Shown piece after piece: positions 40,616 to 50,235 of a stretch of 64,000 bases of DNA. Within the stretch, counting starts at the first letter, position 1; each line of letters begins with the position of its first letter. Origin of the DNA: a gamma proteobacterium endosymbiont of Lamellibrachia anaximandri (GTDB lineage Bacteria > Pseudomonadota > Gammaproteobacteria > Chromatiales > Chromatiaceae). The translations under genes and the position numbers were made by a program. The DNA lies in contig JAESPD010000002.1 in the NCBI GenBank assembly GCA_016756855.1, positions 1 through 64,000 of the forward strand, written 5' to 3'. The notes under the pieces are model-generated. The model was not told the origin of the DNA, did no database searches, and was given only the letters and a program-made list of their open reading frames with translations.

Positions 40616-43175
40616 ACGTGATTTTATTAAGAGCAATGCAGTTGCTGCTGCGGCTTCGGTGGCGGGTGTAACCCTGCCGGCGATTAAAACCGCTACAGCA
40701 GCTGACGGCGACGATGGTATCCGTTGGGATAAAGCAGCCTGCCGCTACTGTGGTACCGGCTGTAGTGTTCTCATGGGTGTCAAAGACGGCAAGGTTGTGG
40801 CCAGCCAGGGTGATCCTGATGCGCCGGTCAACAAGGGCCTGAACTGCATCAAGGGTTACTTCCTGCCGAAGATTCTCTACGGACAGGATCGCGTGACCCA
40901 GCCGATGCTGCGCAAGACCAACGGCAAGTACGACAAGAACGGCAAGTTCGAGGCGGTTTCCTGGGAAGAAGCGTTCAAGACAATGGCCGAGAAATGGGTC
41001 GCTGCCCGCAAGGCCAAGGGTGCGAAGGGTGTCGGCATGTTCGGCTCCGGACAGTGGACCGTCTGGGAAGGTTATGCGGCTGCCAAGCTCATGAAAGCGG
41101 GTTTCCGTTCCAATAGTATTGATCCCAATGCCCGTCACTGCATGGCCTCTGCTGTAGGCGCTTTCATGCGCGCCTTCCGTATCGATGAGCCCATGGGCTG
41201 CTACGACGATCTGGAACACGCCGATGTTTTCGTCCTCTGGGGCGCGAACATGGCGGAGATGCATCCTATCCTCTGGTCACGTCTTACCGATACCCGTTTG
41301 ACAAAGCCTGGCTGTGAAGTGCATGTGCTCTCCACCTATGAGCATCGTTGCTTTGAGCTGGCTGACAATCCGATGGTCTTTGAGCCTCAAAGTGATCTGG
41401 CGATCGCCAACTTCATCGCCAACTACATCATTCAGAACAAGGCCTATAACAAGGACTTCATCGGCAAGCACGTAAACTTCAATAAGACCACTACCGATAT
41501 CGGTTATGGCCTGCGTCCGAGTCATCCGCTGCAGAAGGCTGCGAAGAACCCCAACAAAGGCAAGTTCAACAAGATCGCCTTCGATGAGTATGCGAAGCTG
41601 GTCTCTGAGTATACCGTTGAAAAAGCCAGCAAGATGTCCGGTGTGTCTGAGAAGAAGCTGATCAAGCTGGCCAAAGTTTATGCCGATCCCAAAAAGAAGG
41701 TTTCCTCCTTCTGGACCATGGGCATGAACCAGCATACCCGCGGTGTCTGGATGAACGGCCTGGTCTATAACATCCATCTGCTGATGGGTAAGATCTCCGA
41801 GCCCGGCAACAGCCCCTTCTCCTTGACCGGTCAGCCCTCTGCTTGCGGCACTGCCCGCGAGGTAGGCACCTTTACCCATCGTCTGCCGGCTGATCTCGTC
41901 GTCAAGAAGGACGCGCACTGCAAATTTGCTGAGAAGGTATGGAAGCTGCCCGCAGGCACCATCCCACGACATAACGGTATGTCAGATAAGGCGGCTCAAT
42001 CGGACATCAGCGGGAAGCCAATGGGCAAGACCCTGATCCACGCGGTCGCCATGCATCGTGCGCTCAAAGACCGCAAGATGAACTGCTTCTGGGTCATGTG
42101 TAATAACAACATGCAGGCTGCGGCGAACTTTAACGAGGAGAGCTATCCAGGATGGCGTGACCCAGCCAACTTCATCACCGTTACCGACCCCTATCCCACA
42201 GTATCGGCTCAGGCGGCTGACCTGGTTCTGCCGACCTCCATGTGGATCGAGAAAGAGGGCGCTTACGGTAATGCAGAGCGACGCACCCAGTTCTGGCGTC
42301 AGCAGGTGCAGGGTCCGGGCGAGTCCCGTTCCGACCTGTGGCAGCTCATGGAGTTCGCCAAGTATGTCAAAGTGGAGGATGTCTGGCCGGAGGATCTTAT
42401 CGCCAAGCAGCCTGAATATGCGGGTAAAACCCTTTATGAGGTTCTCTATACCAACGGACAGGTTGATAAGTTCCCGAAACAGACGGTCACTGATGATCGT
42501 GGCAACGAGTACGGCAACGATGAGATGGACTACTTCGGCTACTACGTACAGAAGGGTCTTTTCGAAGAGTACCGGTTGTTCAACTCCGCACCTGGTATCC
42601 CCAAGAAAGGCCATGAGATGGCGGAATTCGAGGTCTATCACAAGGCACGTGGTCTGCGCTGGCCCGTGATCGATGGCAAGGAGACCCTGTGGCGTTTCCG
42701 TGAAGGCTATGATCCGCATGTAGAGAAGGGCAGTGAAGTGCAGTTCTACGGTGCTAAGGACAAGAAGGCGAACATCATCTTCGGTCCCTATGAGCCCGCA
42801 GCGGAGATGCCGGACAAGGAATATGATCTGTGGCTCTGCACAGGTCGTGTGCTGGAGCACTGGCATTCGGGTTCCATGACCCGGCGTGTGCCTGAGCTCT
42901 ACCGCGCCGTACCGGATGCTGTGGTCTTTATGAGCAAAAAGGCGGCTAAGAAGCGCAAACTGCGTAGCGGCTCCATGGCTAGGATCATCTCCCGTCGTGG
43001 TGAGATCGTCTGCCGGGTTGACACCAAAGGGCGCAACAAGGTGCCTGATGGGTTGGTGTTCATTCCCTGGTTTGATGCCGGTCGTCTGGTCAACAAGCTG
43101 ACTCTTGACGCCACTGATCCACTCTCGAAAGAGACGGATTACAAAAAGTGCGCGGTGAAGATCGTTAAGGCCTAA
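40602..43175 (+). CDS. napA: periplasmic nitrate reductase catalytic subunit NapA
   Basis: 857-residue molybdenum (bis-MGD) enzyme reducing nitrate to nitrite in the periplasm. Tat signal TRRDFIK (residues 4-10). [4Fe-4S] ligands Cys47, Cys50, Cys54 and Cys82 (CRYCGTGC ... LNCIKGYF). The Mo ligand is Cys180 in [17 protein letters not shown]. It has the Nap-type cofactor-binding segments and ends close to the E. coli pattern ([13 protein letters not shown]). NapD lies upstream; a perfect 10-bp hairpin follows before napG. Confidence 0.98.
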   Translation: MKLTRRDFIKSNAVAAAASVAGVTLPAIKTATAADGDDGIRWDKAACRYCGTGCSVLMGVKDGKVVASQGDPDAPVNKGLNCIKGYFLPKILYGQDRVTQPMLRKTNGKYDKNGKFEAVSWEEAFKTMAEKWVAARKAKGAKGVGMFGSGQWTVWEGYAAAKLMKAGFRSNSIDPNARHCMASAVGAFMRAFRIDEPMGCYDDLEHADVFVLWGANMAEMHPILWSRLTDTRLTKPGCEVHVLSTYEHRCFELADNPMVFEPQSDLAIANFIANYIIQNKAYNKDFIGKHVNFNKTTTDIGYGLRPSHPLQKAAKNPNKGKFNKIAFDEYAKLVSEYTVEKASKMSGVSEKKLIKLAKVYADPKKKVSSFWTMGMNQHTRGVWMNGLVYNIHLLMGKISEPGNSPFSLTGQPSACGTAREVGTFTHRLPADLVVKKDAHCKFAEKVWKLPAGTIPRHNGMSDKAAQSDISGKPMGKTLIHAVAMHRALKDRKMNCFWVMCNNNMQAAANFNEESYPGWRDPANFITVTDPYPTVSAQAADLVLPTSMWIEKEGAYGNAERRTQFWRQQVQGPGESRSDLWQLMEFAKYVKVEDVWPEDLIAKQPEYAGKTLYEVLYTNGQVDKFPKQTVTDDRGNEYGNDEMDYFGYYVQKGLFEEYRLFNSAPGIPKKGHEMAEFEVYHKARGLRWPVIDGKETLWRFREGYDPHVEKGSEVQFYGAKDKKANIIFGPYEPAAEMPDKEYDLWLCTGRVLEHWHSGSMTRRVPELYRAVPDAVVFMSKKAAKKRKLRSGSMARIISRRGEIVCRVDTKGRNKVPDGLVFIPWFDAGRLVNKLTLDATDPLSKETDYKKCAVKIVKA

Positions 43176-43185
43176 GAAGACGGAA

Positions 43186-43209
43186 TCCGGTCCGGTTTGC
43201 CGGACCGGA
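43186..43209 (+). other. intercistronic hairpin between napA and napG
   Basis: TCCGGTCCGG and CCGGACCGGA pair perfectly around the tetraloop TTTG. No T-run follows, so termination is unlikely. An mRNA-stabilising or processing structure that sets the NapA to NapG ratio is the simpler reading. Confidence 0.7.
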
Positions 43210-43259
43210 GAGCGTCAAAACTGAAAATGCGTAATCGATAGAATATCAACTGGTCAATA

Positions 43260-44120
43260 ATGTCAGATACAGACAAAAAACATGAGATGAATCGACGGCA
43301 GTTCTTGGGGAATATGCTCAAGACAGCCTGTGGGGTCGGATTGGTCGGCATGGGATTGGGCATCTACTCAAATAGAGCCTCTTCCCTCCCTGCCCACTAT
43401 CTTCGGCCACCGGGCGCCCTGCCGGAAGAGGATTTTCTTGGTGCCTGTATCCGTTGTGGGTTGTGCGTACGGGACTGTCCGTACGACATGCTGTTCCTTG
43501 GTGAAGTCGGTGACGACGTTGCAACGGGAACTCCCTATTTCGTGGCCCGCACCGGGCCTTGCGAAATGTGTGAGGACATCCCCTGCATCGCCGCCTGCCC
43601 GACCAATGCCCTGGATCATGGTCTCACCGATATCGAGGAGTCCCGTATGGGTCTGGCGGTAGTGGTGGATCAGGAGACCTGCATTGCCTTTCACGGTCTT
43701 CGCTGTGAGGTCTGTTTCAACGTCTGCCCGATTCGGGGCAAGGCCATAACGCTGGATTTGCAGCATAACGTCAGGTCAGGAAAGCACGCACTGTTTATTC
43801 CAGTAGTGCACTTCGACGCCTGTACTGGCTGCGGTCTCTGTGAGCGGGCCTGCATTCTGGAAGAGGCGGCGATCAAAGTGTTTCCGACCGATCTTGCGAA
43901 GGGCGAACTGGGTAAACATTATCGACTTGGCTGGAAGGAGAAAGAGAAAGCGGGTGGGGCCTTGGTCACGCCAGACGTGGAGCACAAATACAACCTCCCA
44001 GAGGGTGTGCGCTATGACTTGCAGGGCGAAGGTCTGATCATTGAAGAGAAGCCGGAGGAGACACCGTTCTCTTCCAATCCTCTGGATTCACTCAATAGCA
44101 GTTTCATGGATAAAAAGTAA
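43260..44120 (+). CDS. napG: ferredoxin-type quinol dehydrogenase subunit NapG
   Basis: 286-residue exported iron-sulfur protein with a Tat signal (MNRRQFLGN followed by a hydrophobic helix) and four clusters (CIRCGLCVRDCP, CEMCEDIPCIAACP, CEVCFNVCP, CTGCGLCERAC). With NapH it oxidises quinol and passes electrons towards NapC/NapB. Its stop overlaps the napH start by one base. Confidence 0.95.
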   Translation: MSDTDKKHEMNRRQFLGNMLKTACGVGLVGMGLGIYSNRASSLPAHYLRPPGALPEEDFLGACIRCGLCVRDCPYDMLFLGEVGDDVATGTPYFVARTGPCEMCEDIPCIAACPTNALDHGLTDIEESRMGLAVVVDQETCIAFHGLRCEVCFNVCPIRGKAITLDLQHNVRSGKHALFIPVVHFDACTGCGLCERACILEEAAIKVFPTDLAKGELGKHYRLGWKEKEKAGGALVTPDVEHKYNLPEGVRYDLQGEGLIIEEKPEETPFSSNPLDSLNSSFMDKK

Positions 44121-45028
44121 TGGTCGATCTGACGACATTAGGTGATGACTCCATTGCGGCCAAGGGCTGGATAAAAGCTCATAAATGGCTGATCCTGAGA
44201 CGTTTGAGTCAACTGGGGATTCTCGCCCTGTTCCTCGTCGGCCCCGTCCTCGGGGTGTGGATAGTGAAAGGTAATCTGGCATCGAGTCTGACGCTGGATA
44301 TTCTGCCACTGACCGATCCGCATGTGCTGCTGCAAGCGGTGCTTTCCGGCGTGGTGCCTGAGACCACCGCCATCATAGGCGTGGTACTCGTCCTGCTCTT
44401 CTACTTCGTAGTGGGTGGACGGGTCTACTGCTCCTGGGTCTGTCCGGTGAATATGGTCACCGATCTGGCCAGTTGGTTGCGGCGGATCTTGGGTATCAGG
44501 ACGACTTCTCAGATCTCCCGGAATTCCCGCTACTGGATGCTTGCCCTGACCCTGATTCTGCCACTGGTGGTTTCCGGGGGCATCATCTGGGAACTGATCA
44601 ACCCTGTCTCCATGATGTTTCGAGGTATCGTCTTCGGAATGGGGGCGACCTGGGTGGTGGTATTGGCGGTCTTTCTCTTTGATTTGGTGGTGGCCAAAGA
44701 AGGCTGGTGCGGACGTCTCTGTCCGGTCGGTGCCTTCTATAACCTGATCGGGAGCCGAAGCCTGTTGCGTGTCAACGCGAGCAACAGGGCGGAGTGCAAC
44801 GACTGCATGGAGTGCTTCGTCGTCTGTCCCGAACCACAAGTGATCAGGCCGGCATTGAAAGGTGGAAGCAAGGGCATCAGCCCGGTAATCCTCTCTTCCG
44901 ACTGTACTAATTGCGGTCGTTGTATCGATATTTGCGCGAAGGATGTTTTCAGTTATGGCGGTCGATCCGTCTCCGAGACCATAAGGTCGAATCCCGAAGT
45001 GGTTAAGAAACAGGAGGTCCATATTTAA
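44120..45028 (+). CDS. napH: quinol dehydrogenase membrane subunit NapH
   Basis: 302 residues: four to five membrane helices (first about 28-50), cytosolic CxxxCP motifs (CSWVCPVNMVTD and CGRLCPVGAFYN) and two C-terminal ferredoxin clusters (CNDCMECFVVCP, CTNCGRCIDIC). Partner of NapG. Confidence 0.95.
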   Translation: MVDLTTLGDDSIAAKGWIKAHKWLILRRLSQLGILALFLVGPVLGVWIVKGNLASSLTLDILPLTDPHVLLQAVLSGVVPETTAIIGVVLVLLFYFVVGGRVYCSWVCPVNMVTDLASWLRRILGIRTTSQISRNSRYWMLALTLILPLVVSGGIIWELINPVSMMFRGIVFGMGATWVVVLAVFLFDLVVAKEGWCGRLCPVGAFYNLIGSRSLLRVNASNRAECNDCMECFVVCPEPQVIRPALKGGSKGISPVILSSDCTNCGRCIDICAKDVFSYGGRSVSETIRSNPEVVKKQEVHI

Positions 45029-45081
45029 TGGGCCTGCTTATGAATTCGCAACTCATGTATAGAGCGATGATGGAGAATGAA

Positions 45082-45510
45082 ATGAAGAAAACTATTCTGG
45101 TCATGATGGCTGCAGTGCTGACTCTGTTTTTTACAGCATCAGCTATGTCTGAAGTGATGTCACTGCGCGGTAACAGTGATCTCAAGGCAATGGCTGATAA
45201 ACCTGATAAGAAGAAGGTTCAGTCCATTAAAGGCGGTATCGCCCGCAGTTACAAACAGCAACCACCAATGACTCCTCACACAGTTGACAAGTACAAAATC
45301 AATCTGAAGAACAATGGCTGTTTGAAGTGCCATAGCGAAAAAACCTATGAGAAGGAAAAATCCCCCAAGGTAGGTGACAGCCACTACATAAACCGTGATG
45401 GCAAGACACTAAAAACCATCTCGAGCCGTCGTTATTTCTGTAACCAGTGCCACGCTACCCAGATGGGGGCCGAACCGCTGGTCAAAAATATGTTCGAAGG
45501 CGCGAAATAG
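45082..45510 (+). CDS. napB: periplasmic nitrate reductase dihaem cytochrome NapB
   Basis: 142 residues with a signal peptide (MKKTILVMMAAVLTLFFTASA) and two haem sites, CLKCH and CNQCH. Family context around them is SRRYFCNQCHATQMGAEPLV. ATG at 45082 is chosen because GGAG lies just upstream and the signal peptide starts there. Electron donor to NapA; needs the ccm system for haem attachment. A strong terminator follows. Confidence 0.95.
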   Translation: MKKTILVMMAAVLTLFFTASAMSEVMSLRGNSDLKAMADKPDKKKVQSIKGGIARSYKQQPPMTPHTVDKYKINLKNNGCLKCHSEKTYEKEKSPKVGDSHYINRDGKTLKTISSRRYFCNQCHATQMGAEPLVKNMFEGAK

Positions 45511-45528
45511 GGTATATTTCGGCAACCG

Positions 45529-45570
45529 ATGCGCCCCGTCCTTAACTGGATTGGGGCGCATTATTTTTTC
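45529..45570 (+). terminator. intrinsic terminator inside the nap operon, between napB and napC
   Basis: Arms ATGCGCCCC (45529-45537) and GGGGCGCAT (45553-45561) pair perfectly, with an inner TCC/GGA extension. TATTTTTTC follows at once. By every feature this is a strong rho-independent terminator. Confidence 0.88.
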
Positions 45571-45601
45571 AACTATTTTTCTGTAATTCAGGTAGAAGAT
45601 C

Positions 45602-46171
45602 ATGAGTAATGGCAAGAGAACGGGTGGTTTCACCCTGATTCTGATCGGCATCGTAGCGGGTATCATCCTCTGGGGCGGTTTCAATACCGCGATGGAGGCA
45701 ACGAATACTGAAGAATTTTGTATCTCCTGCCATGAGATGGAACAGGCTGTTTACCAGGAACTGCAGGAGACCATCCACTTCAGTAACAGAACCGGTGTGC
45801 GCGCTACCTGCCCGGACTGTCATGTGCCCAAGGAGTGGATCCATAAGATTATCCGCAAGATCAAGGCAAGTAACGAGCTCTACCACATGATGCTGGGTAC
45901 CATCGACACAGTGGAGAAGTTCGAGGAAAAACGTCTGGAATTGGCACAGAATGTCTGGAAGGCTATGAAAGACACAGATTCCCGTGAGTGCCGCAACTGC
46001 CATAACTTCGATTCAATGGATTTTGATCGTCAGGAAGAGCGTAGCGCTGATCGACACGATGAAGCGATTGATGCGGGATATACCTGTATAGACTGCCACA
46101 AGGGTATCGCACATTCACTACCCGCAGGTTATGACCCTGCAGACGACCTGCCTGGCGATGCTGAAGAGTAA
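45602..46171 (+). CDS. napC: membrane-anchored tetrahaem cytochrome NapC/NirT type
   Basis: 189 residues, one N-terminal membrane helix (about 11-29, FTLILIGIVAGIILWGGF) and four haem sites: CISCH, CPDCH, CRNCH and CIDCH. Oxidises quinol and reduces NapB. Order and length fit NapC, though the family also serves other periplasmic reductases. It is separated from napB by a strong terminator. Confidence 0.93.
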   Translation: MSNGKRTGGFTLILIGIVAGIILWGGFNTAMEATNTEEFCISCHEMEQAVYQELQETIHFSNRTGVRATCPDCHVPKEWIHKIIRKIKASNELYHMMLGTIDTVEKFEEKRLELAQNVWKAMKDTDSRECRNCHNFDSMDFDRQEERSADRHDEAIDAGYTCIDCHKGIAHSLPAGYDPADDLPGDAEE

Positions 46172-46481
46172 GAAAACCATGTTAGGCGCGATTTTTGCCT
46201 AATAATAACGAAGCTTGTTCGCCAGTTGACCGAAAATCAAACGGTTAGCCGGTGTTTAAGAGAAATAAGCTGTGTGGTTTTGTCCGTAGAGTGAATGTTT
46301 TGTTCACTCTACGGAAAAGACCAGTCAGATATTGAAGGATTTGTTTATCCATCTGGATTTTCTCTTAAAAAATATGCCCTTAGCGTAATAAAACCAGAAG
46401 CACGGAAGTGCATCTGTTGTTTCGCGATAGACTACAATTAGCAAGCCTGGGAATTTTCCAGCTACGAGAGAAGCAAATGCC
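46172..46481. other. intergenic region between napC and moaA
   Basis: 310 bp without a gene. Features seen: a perfect 12-base inverted repeat CCGTAGAGTGAA/TTCACTCTACGG (46284-46295 and 46303-46314, 7-base loop) without a T-run; a small TTAGGC/GCCTAA hairpin just after napC (46182-46202); and TACAAT (46433-46438), which could be a moaA -10. I could not match it to the known molybdenum-cofactor RNA motif. Confidence 0.45.
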
Positions 46482-47456
46482 ATGTTGATAGACCCGTTTG
46501 GTCGTAACATCGAATATCTCCGTTTGTCAGTGACAGATCGCTGTGACTTCCGCTGTTTTTATTGCATTCCAAAAGGGTACAAGGACTTTTCTCAGCCTGA
46601 CAGTTGGCTGACCCTGGATGAGGTTGAGCGTCTTGTCCGTGTTTTTTCCGAGATGGGCATCAGCAAGGTCAGGCTGACTGGCGGCGAGCCTCTGGTAAGG
46701 AAGGAACTGCCAGAGATGGTGCGCCGTATTGGTGCGCTACCTCATATAGAGGATCTCTCCCTTAGCACCAATGCATCCCAACTGGCAAAGCATGCTGTTT
46801 CTCTCAAGCAGAGCGGCGTGAGCCGCATCAATGTGAGCTTGGATTCATTGAATCCTGACAGCTTTCGTGAGATTACACAGGGTGATCTGGGTAACGTTCT
46901 CGATGGCCTGATGGCTGCCAAGGAAGTGGGTTTAAACCCAATCAAAATCAACATGGTTGTGATGAAAGGGATTAACGACCATGAAATTGGCGGGATGGTC
47001 GATTTCTGTCTTAAGCACGATTTCACCCTCCGCTTCATTGAAACCATGCCGGTCGGTGAAACAGGCAAGAACGCCACGGATCGATATGTCAGCTTGAAAG
47101 AGATCAAGGCTGATCTTGAAGAGCGATTTCAGCTGGAACCTGCAGTTATGCGAGGCGCTGGCCCTGCCTCATACGTAAGAGTAAAAGAGACGAACCTGCG
47201 TATTGGCTTCATTACGCCCATGTCCCAGCACTTCTGCGAGAGTTGTAACCGGGTGCGTGTATCTGTTGAAGGAACACTCTATCTCTGCCTCGGAAAGCAC
47301 GACAATGCTGAATTGCGCCCTCTAATGCGACAGGGTATCAGTGATGAGGGGCTAAAAAAGGTGATTTATGAAGCAATCTCCAGAAAACCCGCACGTCACG
47401 AATTCAATGAAAATCCAGGTGAGGTTGTCAGGGTAATGTCCCTGACCGGCGGTTAA
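46482..47456 (+). CDS. moaA: GTP 3',8-cyclase MoaA
   Basis: Radical-SAM enzyme for the first step of molybdopterin synthesis. 324 residues, N-terminal cluster CDFRCFYC, C-terminal cluster beginning FCESCNRVR, and the essential C-terminal Gly-Gly. The cofactor made through this pathway is needed by NapA, whose operon lies just upstream. No other moa, moe or mob gene is present here. Confidence 0.95.
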   Translation: MLIDPFGRNIEYLRLSVTDRCDFRCFYCIPKGYKDFSQPDSWLTLDEVERLVRVFSEMGISKVRLTGGEPLVRKELPEMVRRIGALPHIEDLSLSTNASQLAKHAVSLKQSGVSRINVSLDSLNPDSFREITQGDLGNVLDGLMAAKEVGLNPIKINMVVMKGINDHEIGGMVDFCLKHDFTLRFIETMPVGETGKNATDRYVSLKEIKADLEERFQLEPAVMRGAGPASYVRVKETNLRIGFITPMSQHFCESCNRVRVSVEGTLYLCLGKHDNAELRPLMRQGISDEGLKKVIYEAISRKPARHEFNENPGEVVRVMSLTGG

Positions 47457-47477
47457 TCGCTGGCCAGGGTGTAAATA

Positions 47478-47648
47478 CTAGCGTAGTGGTGATACCCGGT
47501 AGGGATCGACCATTGCCGTCCGAGGCGAATGTTTCACAACCTGTTCATGCCCGACATCCTGTAACATCAAAGGGCGGTCTGCTCGACTTGAAGTCTGCCA
47601 GACCAAGGTCAATGAAAAAGCAACTGCCAACGCAAGCAGATATTTCAT
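47478..47648 (-). CDS. small exported protein, unrecognised
   Basis: A 56-residue ORF. It starts with a clear signal peptide (MKYLLALAVAFSLTLVWQT, then SSRA) and leaves a short mature peptide of about 33 residues with two His and a Pro/Arg-rich end (VDPYRVSPLR). A strong GGAGGA ribosome site lies 5 bp before the ATG, and a small AATGCC/GGCATT hairpin (47663-47678) stands just before that. No homologue comes to mind. Signal peptide and ribosome site together argue that it is real. Confidence 0.6.
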   Translation of the reverse strand: MKYLLALAVAFSLTLVWQTSSRADRPLMLQDVGHEQVVKHSPRTAMVDPYRVSPLR

Positions 47649-47877
47649 TATGTCCTCCGAAAAATGCCAATCGGCATTCGTGCTCCAGCTCTTGCGGCTG
47701 TTTACCTATTCTTTTTGTATTGCGGCGCCAATATAGAACATTTATTCCCGTATGGCTACTGCGGAAATTGAAAAAAGTGTGACTTGTGACCAAGTTACCT
47801 ATTTGCAGGCTTTTGTGGTGACAATATCTTCCTGTTCGACGGATTTTTCTGGAAATTGACGGCAGATGGGTGGGCTA

Positions 47878-48171
47878 TTATCGGCGGTGAACCACAGAGT
47901 TCAAGACATATTCGTGTTCAAAAAAAACTGAGAAGTCCGTATAGTCCCAGCGTGTGATTGGTGGATAACCCACCCAGGGATGTTCCGTGGAAGGCTCTCC
48001 AAAAGCTGTTTTGACCTGCTTCATCGTCATGCCGCGATCTGGGCGAGGAATCCCCTCTTCGCTGTTGAGCGGCGCCTCATTGATAGCGTCGATCAGCAAC
48101 ACATCAGAGTGAGCGGGGGTGACCGCAATCAGCAGGCTGGCTGCAAGAAAGAGCGAAATTGGAAATCTCAT
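47878..48171 (-). CDS. small periplasmic protein, BamE/OmlA-like pattern
   Basis: 97 residues from the ATG at 48171, with a signal peptide (MRFPISLFLAASLLIAVTPAHS). A longer frame to 48201 only adds residues before that signal. The mature part reads MTMKQVKTAFGEPSTEHPWVG then ITRWDYTDFSVFFEHEYVLN. The pattern (helix, GEP turn, then WxY strand) recalls the BamE/SmpA fold. No lipobox. Function unknown. Same strand as the small ORF downstream of it. Confidence 0.7.
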   Translation of the reverse strand: MRFPISLFLAASLLIAVTPAHSDVLLIDAINEAPLNSEEGIPRPDRGMTMKQVKTAFGEPSTEHPWVGYPPITRWDYTDFSVFFEHEYVLNSVVHRR

Positions 48172-48290
48172 CAGGAACAACTCCTTAAGGCCTGTTTGCA
48201 TTTCTGCAATCTAAAAATAAATATAGCACTCTTGCCTAACTATAGAAAATTTGGGGTCTTTTAATACCTACTGTGGTTTAATGCCGGGCT

Positions 48291-49538
48291 ATGTATAAAC
48301 CCCTCGAACTCTTCATCGGGATGCGATATACGCGGGCAAAACGGCGTAATCATTTTATCTCGTTCATCTCTACGATCTCCATGCTCGGCATCATGTTGGG
48401 CGTGATAGCGTTGATTGTCGTGCTCTCAGTTATGAACGGCTTTCACAAAGAAGTCCGTGAACGTATTCTCGGAATGGCATCACATGCGACTATTTCTGCA
48501 GTGCGGGGCGGCCTCAAGGACTGGCGCGAGGTGGAAGCAATGGCGGGAAAGAACCCCCATGTCATTGGACGAGCGCCTTATGTCGAAGGTCAGGGCATGC
48601 TTATCAATGGTCAGAAGGTCAGCGGTGTGTTGCTACGAGGGATTCTGCCTGCTGAAGAGGGCAAGGTTTCCGACGTGGTGACTGCCATGAAGAAGGGCAG
48701 CGTCGACGACCTTAAGCCGGGCAGCTATGGGATTATCCTGGGGCAGGAACTTGCCTACCTGCTTGGCGTCGGGGTGGGGGAGAAGGTGACGCTGGTAACA
48801 CCGCAGATCAATGTTACACCCGCAGGCATCATGCCCCGTTTGAAACGGTTTACGGTGAGCGGCATCTTTGAAGTAGGCATGGGTGAGTACGACAGGGGCG
48901 TAGCGCTTTTGCACCTGAAGGATGCCGCCAAACTGATGCGTCTCAACGACAGCATAACCGGCGTACGTCTGAAACTGGATGACCTCTTTCTGGCACCGAA
49001 GATTTCCAGGGAACTGGCCCTCAAGATGGGAGGTTACTACCGTATCAGTGACTGGACCATGCAGCACCGCAATTTTTTTGCCGCGCTACAGACCGAAAAA
49101 CGCATGATGTCGATCATCCTTTCGCTGATTGTGGCGGTGGCCGCGTTTAATATCGTTTCGACTCTGGTGATGGTGGTTACAGATAAGCAGGCCGACATTG
49201 CCATTCTGCGAACATTGGGCGCTTCACCAGGCACTATCATGGGGATCTTTATGGTTCAAGGTGCGGCTATCGGCTTTGTCGGAAATATCCTCGGCATGAT
49301 CGGTGGGCTGTTGCTTGCGACCAATGTAGAGGCGATCGTCAGCTGGGTCGAGCGTGTATTCAATATCGATTTTCTCGATCCTAACATCTACTACATCAGC
49401 GAGCTCCCTTCTGATCCTCATATGGAAGATATTCTTTCCATTGGGGTTACGGCGTTTCTGATCACTCTGCTGGCAACCCTCTATCCAGCCTGGAAGGCCT
49501 CCCGTACCGAACCGGCTGAGGCGTTACGCTATGAGTAG
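48291..49538 (+). CDS. lolC: lipoprotein-releasing ABC transporter permease (LolC/LolE/LolF family)
   Basis: 415-residue inner-membrane protein: N-terminal helix after [20 protein letters not shown], a large periplasmic domain (about 45-270), then three helices (from about 275). Extracts lipoproteins from the inner membrane and passes them to LolA. Only one permease gene is present beside lolD, so this may be a LolF-type homodimer rather than LolC plus LolE. Overlaps lolD by 8 bp. Confidence 0.92.
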   Translation: MYKPLELFIGMRYTRAKRRNHFISFISTISMLGIMLGVIALIVVLSVMNGFHKEVRERILGMASHATISAVRGGLKDWREVEAMAGKNPHVIGRAPYVEGQGMLINGQKVSGVLLRGILPAEEGKVSDVVTAMKKGSVDDLKPGSYGIILGQELAYLLGVGVGEKVTLVTPQINVTPAGIMPRLKRFTVSGIFEVGMGEYDRGVALLHLKDAAKLMRLNDSITGVRLKLDDLFLAPKISRELALKMGGYYRISDWTMQHRNFFAALQTEKRMMSIILSLIVAVAAFNIVSTLVMVVTDKQADIAILRTLGASPGTIMGIFMVQGAAIGFVGNILGMIGGLLLATNVEAIVSWVERVFNIDFLDPNIYYISELPSDPHMEDILSIGVTAFLITLLATLYPAWKASRTEPAEALRYE

Positions 49539-50235
49539 CCGGGAAGTTGTGCTACAGGCTGAGGGCATCGTAAGAACCTTCTCTCAAGGTGACCTGCGGG
49601 TAGAAGTCCTGCGGGGTGTTGATATGACCATACGGCAGGGCGAACGCATCGCAATTGTCGGTAGCTCCGGATCGGGCAAGAGTACACTGCTGCACTGCCT
49701 GGGTGGGCTGGATCAGCCTAACGAGGGTCAGGTACGACTCTCAGGCATGGAGCTGTTGTCATTGGGCGAACGGGCAAGAGGAAAACTGCGTAATCGGAAA
49801 CTGGGTTTTGTCTACCAGTTCCACCACCTGTTGGCCGAATTCACTGCGCTGGAAAATGTCGCCATGCCGCTGCTTATCGGTGGGTATAAAGTTACTGATG
49901 CGAGCAGAAAGGCAGGGGAGATCCTTGAAAGGGTAGGCCTCGGCGCAAGAATTCAGCATAAGCCCAGTGAAATGTCCGGTGGGGAAAGACAGCGTGCGGC
50001 ACTGGCCCGGGCGTTGGTTCACTCACCGGCCTGTGTGCTGGCTGATGAACCTACGGGCAATCTGGACAGACACACTGCTGAGCATGTCTACGAACTGATG
50101 CTGGAACTCAACCGGGAGCAGGGCACCAGTTTCGTGATCGTAACCCATGATCCTGACCTGGCGGCCCGTATGGATCACACCTTGCATCTGATTGATGGCC
50201 GCCTGCAAACAGAGAATTCCCAGGAATCCTTATGA
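49531..50235 (+). CDS. lolD: lipoprotein-releasing ABC transporter ATP-binding protein
   Basis: 234 residues with Walker A GSSGSGKS (44-51), signature [16 protein letters not shown] and Walker [13 protein letters not shown]. The Lol-specific [19 protein letters not shown] is present. It converges on the DUF2062 gene with a 6-bp overlap of the coding ends. Confidence 0.96.
   Translation: MSSREVVLQAEGIVRTFSQGDLRVEVLRGVDMTIRQGERIAIVGSSGSGKSTLLHCLGGLDQPNEGQVRLSGMELLSLGERARGKLRNRKLGFVYQFHHLLAEFTALENVAMPLLIGGYKVTDASRKAGEILERVGLGARIQHKPSEMSGGERQRAALARALVHSPACVLADEPTGNLDRHTAEHVYELMLELNREQGTSFVIVTHDPDLAARMDHTLHLIDGRLQTENSQESL

Noticed and set aside
46226-46240. TTGACCGAAAATCAA upstream of moaA as a Fnr-type box
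   Set aside because: The half-sites are 5 bp apart, whereas Fnr-family boxes need 4; not claimed as an operator.
46172-46481. Molybdenum-cofactor riboswitch before moaA
   Set aside because: The leader does not show the conserved segments of the Moco RNA motif that I know.
47545-47793. 82-codon minus-strand frame near the small exported ORF
   Set aside because: It is in another frame from the ORF with signal peptide and ribosome site, and its composition is not protein-like.
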